Both the position numbers and the translations under genes were made by a program. The notes beneath the pieces were generated by a model that had not been told where the DNA came from, did not search any database, and saw only the letters and a list, made by a program, of their open reading frames with translations. Positions 12,633 to 13,149 of a stretch of 13,149 nucleotides of DNA are shown piece after piece; within the stretch, counting starts at the first letter, position 1; every line of letters begins with the position of its first letter. Source of the stretch: Myxococcota bacterium (lineage in GTDB: Bacteria; Myxococcota_A; Polyangia; HGW-17); contig JAHJLU010000501.1 of assembly GCA_018821745.1 (NCBI GenBank), positions 1 through 13,149 of the forward strand. Direction: 5' to 3'.

Positions 12633-12695
12633 TCCAACTCCACGGTTTCTCAACTAAACTAGAAATAAAAGTTGAGTTGGAGATCCGTTGAAACC
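12633..12695. other. Overlapping inverted repeats with exclusive pairings
   Basis: TCCAACTC (12633-12640) pairs with GAGTTGGA (12674-12681). CTCAAC (12649-12654) pairs with GTTGAG (12671-12676), which overlaps the first. GGTTTC (12644-12649) pairs with GAAACC (12690-12695). Not all can form at once. Confidence 0.4.
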
Positions 12696-12817
12696 ACTCA
12701 AAAGAAGTCACGAGTACAGACTGATATTGAAGAGATTGGAGAAATGAGGGGATAAATCAGGTCTCTTTGCCCTCATACGAGCTGTCGCTCCGACCGGTTA
12801 CTTTTTTATTTAACTGC

Positions 12818-12851
12818 TTGAATCTTTGAGTTTGATAAGTATATTTATCAA
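12818..12851 (+). promoter_or_regulatory. Promoter with palindrome over the -10 box
   Basis: TTGAAT (12818-12823), 16 bases, TATATT (12840-12845) fits sigma-70. TTGATAA (12832-12838) and TTATCAA (12845-12851) are perfectly complementary around a 6-base centre and cover the -10 region, a typical place for a repressor. The ATG at 12877 follows AAAAGGA (12860-12866). Confidence 0.55.
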
Positions 12852-12876
12852 TACACTTGAAAAGGACACAGCCACC

Positions 12877-13149
12877 ATGAAATTTCTTCTCCCTTTGTTT
12901 GTTATGATTGCGCTTGTGGGTTCCTGCAGCTTTGACACTTCAGGAGTCGACCAGAATAACTCAAACAACACCAACAACACCAACAATGTATCGCCCTGTG
13001 AGGGAGAGGCGCCGCTGGCGGATCTTCAGGCTGGTGTGTGTCTTGGTGCGCTCAAGGTGTGTGACGCCACGGATGTGGCGTGGGTGGAGCCCGATTACAC
13101 GCTCATTGCGGGCTATGAAGCGGTTGAGGTGACCTGTGACGGGACAGAC
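12877..13149 (+). CDS. MopE-like Cys-rich lipoprotein, N-terminal part (3' end outside window)
   Basis: The frame is open to the right edge for 91 residues. The signal ends in A-L-V-G-S-C, with lipid attachment at Cys17. Then comes an Asn/Thr-rich linker (N-N-S-N-N-T-N-N-T-N-N), very common in deltaproteobacterial lipoproteins, and a Cys-spaced region: C-E-G-E-A-P-L-A-D-L-Q-A-G-V-C-L-G-A-L-K-V-C ... Y-E-A-V-E-V-T-C-D-G-T-D. The last residues are the expected start of the C-D-G-x-D-N-D-C-D-G putative metal-binding motif of MopE-type proteins, though the motif itself is cut off. It is probably a surface protein; the role is unknown. The ribosome site AAAGGA and the palindromic promoter lie upstream. 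A reading frame shifted by one base (12908-13132) overlaps it and is not real. Confidence 0.85.
   Translation, partial: MKFLLPLFVMIALVGSCSFDTSGVDQNNSNNTNNTNNVSPCEGEAPLADLQAGVCLGALKVCDATDVAWVEPDYTLIAGYEAVEVTCDGTD

Larger units (their letters stand above)
12368..12876. other. 509-bp gap rich in inverted repeats
   Basis: No gene is supported here. It contains an AT-rich stretch (12463-12500), a cluster of perfect hairpins (12508-12618), a second set of alternative pairings (12633-12695) and the promoter of the 12877 gene (12818-12851). A frame on the - strand (12463-12711) lies over the hairpins and is not convincing. Confidence 0.6.

Noticed and set aside
12463..12711. 82-residue reading frame on the - strand
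   Set aside because: It runs across perfect hairpins and has no ribosome site or protein-like pattern.
1..13149. CRISPR array, tRNA, rRNA or transposase
   Set aside because: I saw no regularly spaced repeats, tRNA cloverleaf, rRNA sequence or transposase motifs on either strand.

Overview
The window looks like a chromosomal piece of a deltaproteobacterial-type organism (Myxococcota/Bradymonadota-like). This rests on four things: many short lipoproteins with clear lipoboxes, an Asn/Thr-rich linker followed by the start of what looks like a MopE-type Cys-rich region at the right edge, Cys-rich secreted proteins, and a WYL regulator beside an outer-membrane phospholipase. No rRNA, tRNA, CRISPR array or transposase was seen.

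Left part (1-5360): an accessory block with every supportable gene on the + strand and very uneven base composition (two genes clearly AT-rich). It holds the tail of a SAM methyltransferase, several small unrelated or unnamed proteins (some immunity-protein-like, including an Imm11/DUF1629-type protein), a small conserved 'hydrolase', a frameshifted gene remnant present twice, and a complete Phd/YefM-RelE/ParE toxin-antitoxin pair. Several genes end in imperfect palindromes resembling integron attC sites (384-433, 3356-3410, 5291-5353, weaker at 2065-2113 and 918-968). A 150-bp block (methyltransferase tail plus attC-like site) occurs twice, at 280-429 and 3252-3401. The best reading is an integron cassette array, or a cluster of attC sites without an integrase (CALIN), some of it decayed. 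No integrase gene is in the window, so this remains an inference.

Middle part (5430-10086): more uniform, GC-richer host-like DNA. Four genes on the - strand encode a Cys-rich lipoprotein, a SAM methyltransferase with a lipoprotein signal, a second Cys-rich lipoprotein and an unknown protein. Two + strand genes follow, sharing an unusual N-terminal sorting motif (a ~30-residue leader, then PxWMxxA..GAGLxLS and a Cys). Then comes a - strand WYL-domain regulator.

Right part (10335-13149): divergent from the WYL gene is the most striking protein of the window. It is a 545-residue lipoprotein that fuses a class 3 lipase domain (GHSLGG) to an OMPLA-type outer-membrane phospholipase barrel (HES...WN), with both sets of catalytic residues apparently intact. 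A convergent small DUF7674-like gene follows, then a 509-bp gap packed with perfect inverted repeats that can pair in alternative ways. The window ends in a truncated MopE-like lipoprotein gene whose promoter carries a palindrome over its -10 box.
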